A DNA stretch of 16,000 bases from NCBI RefSeq assembly GCF_035999195.1, contig NZ_DASYGY010000002.1, positions 1 to 16,000 of the forward strand. Direction: 5' to 3'. The DNA is from Pseudoxanthomonas sp. (GTDB lineage: Bacteria > Pseudomonadota > Gammaproteobacteria > Xanthomonadales > Xanthomonadaceae). The first letter of the stretch is position 1; each line of letters begins with the position of its first letter. Shown here in pieces: positions 14,934-16,000 of this stretch. The notes under the pieces are model-generated. The model worked only from the letters and a program-made list of their open reading frames with translations. It did not search any database and was not told the DNA's origin. The position numbers and the translations under genes were made by a program.

Positions 14934-15046
14934 GGCTCCCCATCGGACCGGGAAAATCACGCGTCCCGGCATCGCGTTTTCTCGAACGCAGCAATGGCCA
15001 CCCGAAGGCGGCCACGGCGCCTGCCCGGCATCGCCGTCAGGGAGCC
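14934..15046 (-). promoter_or_regulatory. Structured rplK leader, candidate L1-binding region
   Basis: The 5' segment GGCTCCC (15046-15040) can pair with GGGAGCC (14940-14934), closing almost the whole leader. Inside is an 8-bp hairpin with a UUCG tetraloop and one G-U pair (15014-14995). An 11-base direct repeat GCGATGCCGGG occurs at 15034-15024 and 14975-14965. L1 represses rplKA through a leader site in E. coli; a GGTCCGATGGGGAG segment (14951-14938) could be such a site, but this is inference without a model match. Confidence 0.45.
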
Positions 15047-15050
15047 GCGC

Positions 15051-15059
15051 AGTATATCA
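15051..15059 (-). promoter_or_regulatory. Extended -10 promoter of rplKA
   Basis: The minus strand reads TGATATACT: a TATACT -10 box (15056-15051) preceded by TG and one base, the extended -10 form. The -35 region is poor; the best candidate is TTCAGC at 15081-15076, with 19-base spacing. Transcription would start near 15044, at the start of the leader's closing stem. Confidence 0.6.
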
Positions 15060-15099
15060 GGCTTTCACGGCGCCGGCTGAACATGCCGGACCGCGGGGA

Positions 15100-15657
15100 T
15101 CAGGCCTTCTCGACCTGCCCGAATTCCAGTTCGACCGGGGTCGAACGGCCGAAGATCAGCACGGCGACGCGCAGGCGACTCTTCTCGTAGTTGACTTCCT
15201 CGACCACGCCGTTGAAGTCGTTGAACGGACCGTCGGTGACGCGGACCATCTCGCCCGGCTCGAACAGCACCTTGGGCTTGGGCTTCTCGACGCCCTCCTG
15301 GACGCGGTCGAGGATGGCCGCAGCCTCCTCGTCACGGATCGGCAGGGGACGGTCGGCGGTGCCGCCGATGAAGCCGAGGACCTTGGAGGTGTCCTTCACC
15401 AGATGCCAGCTCTCGCTGTCCATCCGCGGGATGCCGCCCTCGTCATGGGTTTCGATCTGGACCAGCACGTAGCCGGGGAAGAACTTGCGCTCGGAACGGC
15501 GCTTCTGGCCGGAGCGCATCTCCACGACCTCTTCGGTCGGGACGAGGACGTCGCCGAACTTCTCCTCCATCCCATCGCGCACGATGCGGTCGCGGAGGGC
15601 CTGGGCCACCGATTTCTCGAAGCCCGAATAGGCATGGACGACATACCAACGCTTCAC
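15100..15657 (-). CDS. nusG: Transcription termination/antitermination factor NusG
   Basis: NusG binds RNA polymerase, suppresses pausing, recruits Rho and couples the polymerase to the ribosome through S10. The 185-residue product has an N-terminal NGN domain, with KRWYVVHAYSGFEKSVA at 2-18 and the conserved FFPGYVLV at 59-66. A flexible linker (about 120-131) and a C-terminal KOW domain of about 132-185 (PGEMVRVTDGPFNDFNG) follow. The start is GTG at 15657-15655: GAGGAG sits 7 bases upstream, and the family begins MKRWYVVHAYSG-like. A TTG 8 codons further up would place the Shine-Dalgarno inside the gene and is rejected. The start is 13 bases after the secE stop, with the Shine-Dalgarno touching that stop, which suggests coupling. 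Confidence 0.99.
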   Translation of the reverse strand: MKRWYVVHAYSGFEKSVAQALRDRIVRDGMEEKFGDVLVPTEEVVEMRSGQKRRSERKFFPGYVLVQIETHDEGGIPRMDSESWHLVKDTSKVLGFIGGTADRPLPIRDEEAAAILDRVQEGVEKPKPKVLFEPGEMVRVTDGPFNDFNGVVEEVNYEKSRLRVAVLIFGRSTPVELEFGQVEKA

Positions 15658-15664
15658 TGCGGCA

Positions 15665-15672
15665 CTCTCCTC
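15665..15672 (-). promoter_or_regulatory. nusG ribosome binding site overlapping the secE stop
   Basis: GAGGAGAG on the minus strand overlaps the secE TGA (15673-15671) and lies 7 bases before the GTG start of nusG. It decides the start over the upstream in-frame TTG at 15681-15679. Confidence 0.85.
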
Positions 15673-16000
15673 AACGACCAAAATTCAGGAACAGCTCGAT
15701 CGCCTTCTGAATACCGAAATCGAAGGCGGCCAGGATCAGGCTGAGGATGATGACGACGATCACGACCACCCAGGTCGTGCGGGTCGCTTCCTCACGGGTC
15801 GGCCACACCACCTTGCGCAACTCGAAGCGGGACTCGGACAGGAACTCGCGCGTATCGCGACCCTTGCCGGTCTGCAGGAACACCAGCGCACCCAGCACCA
15901 GGCCCGCGACCACCGCCAGCGCCCGTACCGGCGCGACCCACTGGCCATTGAACCACCACCACGCCACCAGACCGGCCACGACCAGCGCAAGCGCCACGAT
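15671..16000 (-). CDS. secE: Preprotein translocase subunit SecE, C-terminal 109 residues (cut by window edge)
   Basis: SecE is the essential small membrane subunit that clamps SecY in the SecYEG protein-conducting channel. The visible part has three hydrophobic segments, as in E. coli-type SecE: ALALVVAGLVAWWWF, then PVRALAVVAGLVLGALVFL, and near the C-terminus TTWVVVIVVIILSLILAAFDF. Between the last two lies the conserved cytoplasmic amphipathic segment SRFELRKVVWPTREEATRTT, the hallmark of the family. It ends IELFLNFGR. The frame is open to 16000 and a GTG at 15997-15995 is probably internal, since the family is usually longer, so the true start lies outside the window. It is followed 13 bases later by nusG, the standard arrangement. 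Confidence 0.96.
   Translation of the reverse strand: MVALALVVAGLVAWWWFNGQWVAPVRALAVVAGLVLGALVFLQTGKGRDTREFLSESRFELRKVVWPTREEATRTTWVVVIVVIILSLILAAFDFGIQKAIELFLNFGR

Noticed and set aside
15658..15681. TTG start adding 8 residues to NusG
   Set aside because: The GAGGAG ribosome binding site lies inside this extension, correctly spaced for the GTG at 15657.

Overview
The window is the secE-nusG-rplKAJL-rpoBC-rpsLG-fusA-tuf cluster of a high-GC gammaproteobacterium. All twelve genes lie on the minus strand, so transcription runs from position 16000 toward position 1. Protein lengths (NusG 185, RpoB 1383, RpoC 1410, EF-G 696) and sequence style best fit the Xanthomonadaceae/Lysobacteraceae (Xanthomonas, Stenotrophomonas, Lysobacter, Pseudoxanthomonas, Luteimonas). 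The genus cannot be fixed from this window alone. Intergenic heptamer repeats and a 'VPAFAGTT'-type palindromic repeat fit that assignment, but this rests on recall and not on a search.

Layout in transcription order: secE (cut by the right edge) and nusG are nearly fused. A 201-base gap with an extended -10 promoter and a structured leader precedes rplK-rplA, which are 3 bases apart. A 493-base gap follows. It holds a GC hairpin that may end rplKA transcription, a palindromic repeat element, a weak promoter candidate and a structured rplJ leader. Next come rplJ and rplL, then a 236-base spacer with an attenuator-like hairpin and a second inverted repeat, then rpoB and rpoC separated by a spacer with a 12-bp hairpin. 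After rpoC there are two hairpins, one a clear bidirectional terminator, then a strong promoter for rpsL-rpsG-fusA-tuf. The rpsG-fusA spacer carries four stem-loops in a row, and the fusA-tuf spacer carries inverted heptamer repeats. The left edge cuts tuf after 46 codons.

The genes serve gene expression: protein export (SecE), transcription elongation and its coupling to translation (NusG, RpoB, RpoC), the L1 stalk, the L11/L10/L12 stalk that recruits translation factors, the 30S decoding and head proteins (S12, S7), and the two elongation GTPases (EF-G, EF-Tu). All complete genes are intact, full length and carry their expected key residues. I see no mobile gene, CRISPR array, tRNA, rRNA or unknown protein-coding gene.

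I did not find a new protein system. What deserves a second look is in the spacers: RNA structures and repeat elements placed between some of the most highly expressed genes of the cell. The very long open frames on the plus strand opposite rpoB, rpoC and fusA are best explained as composition artefacts.
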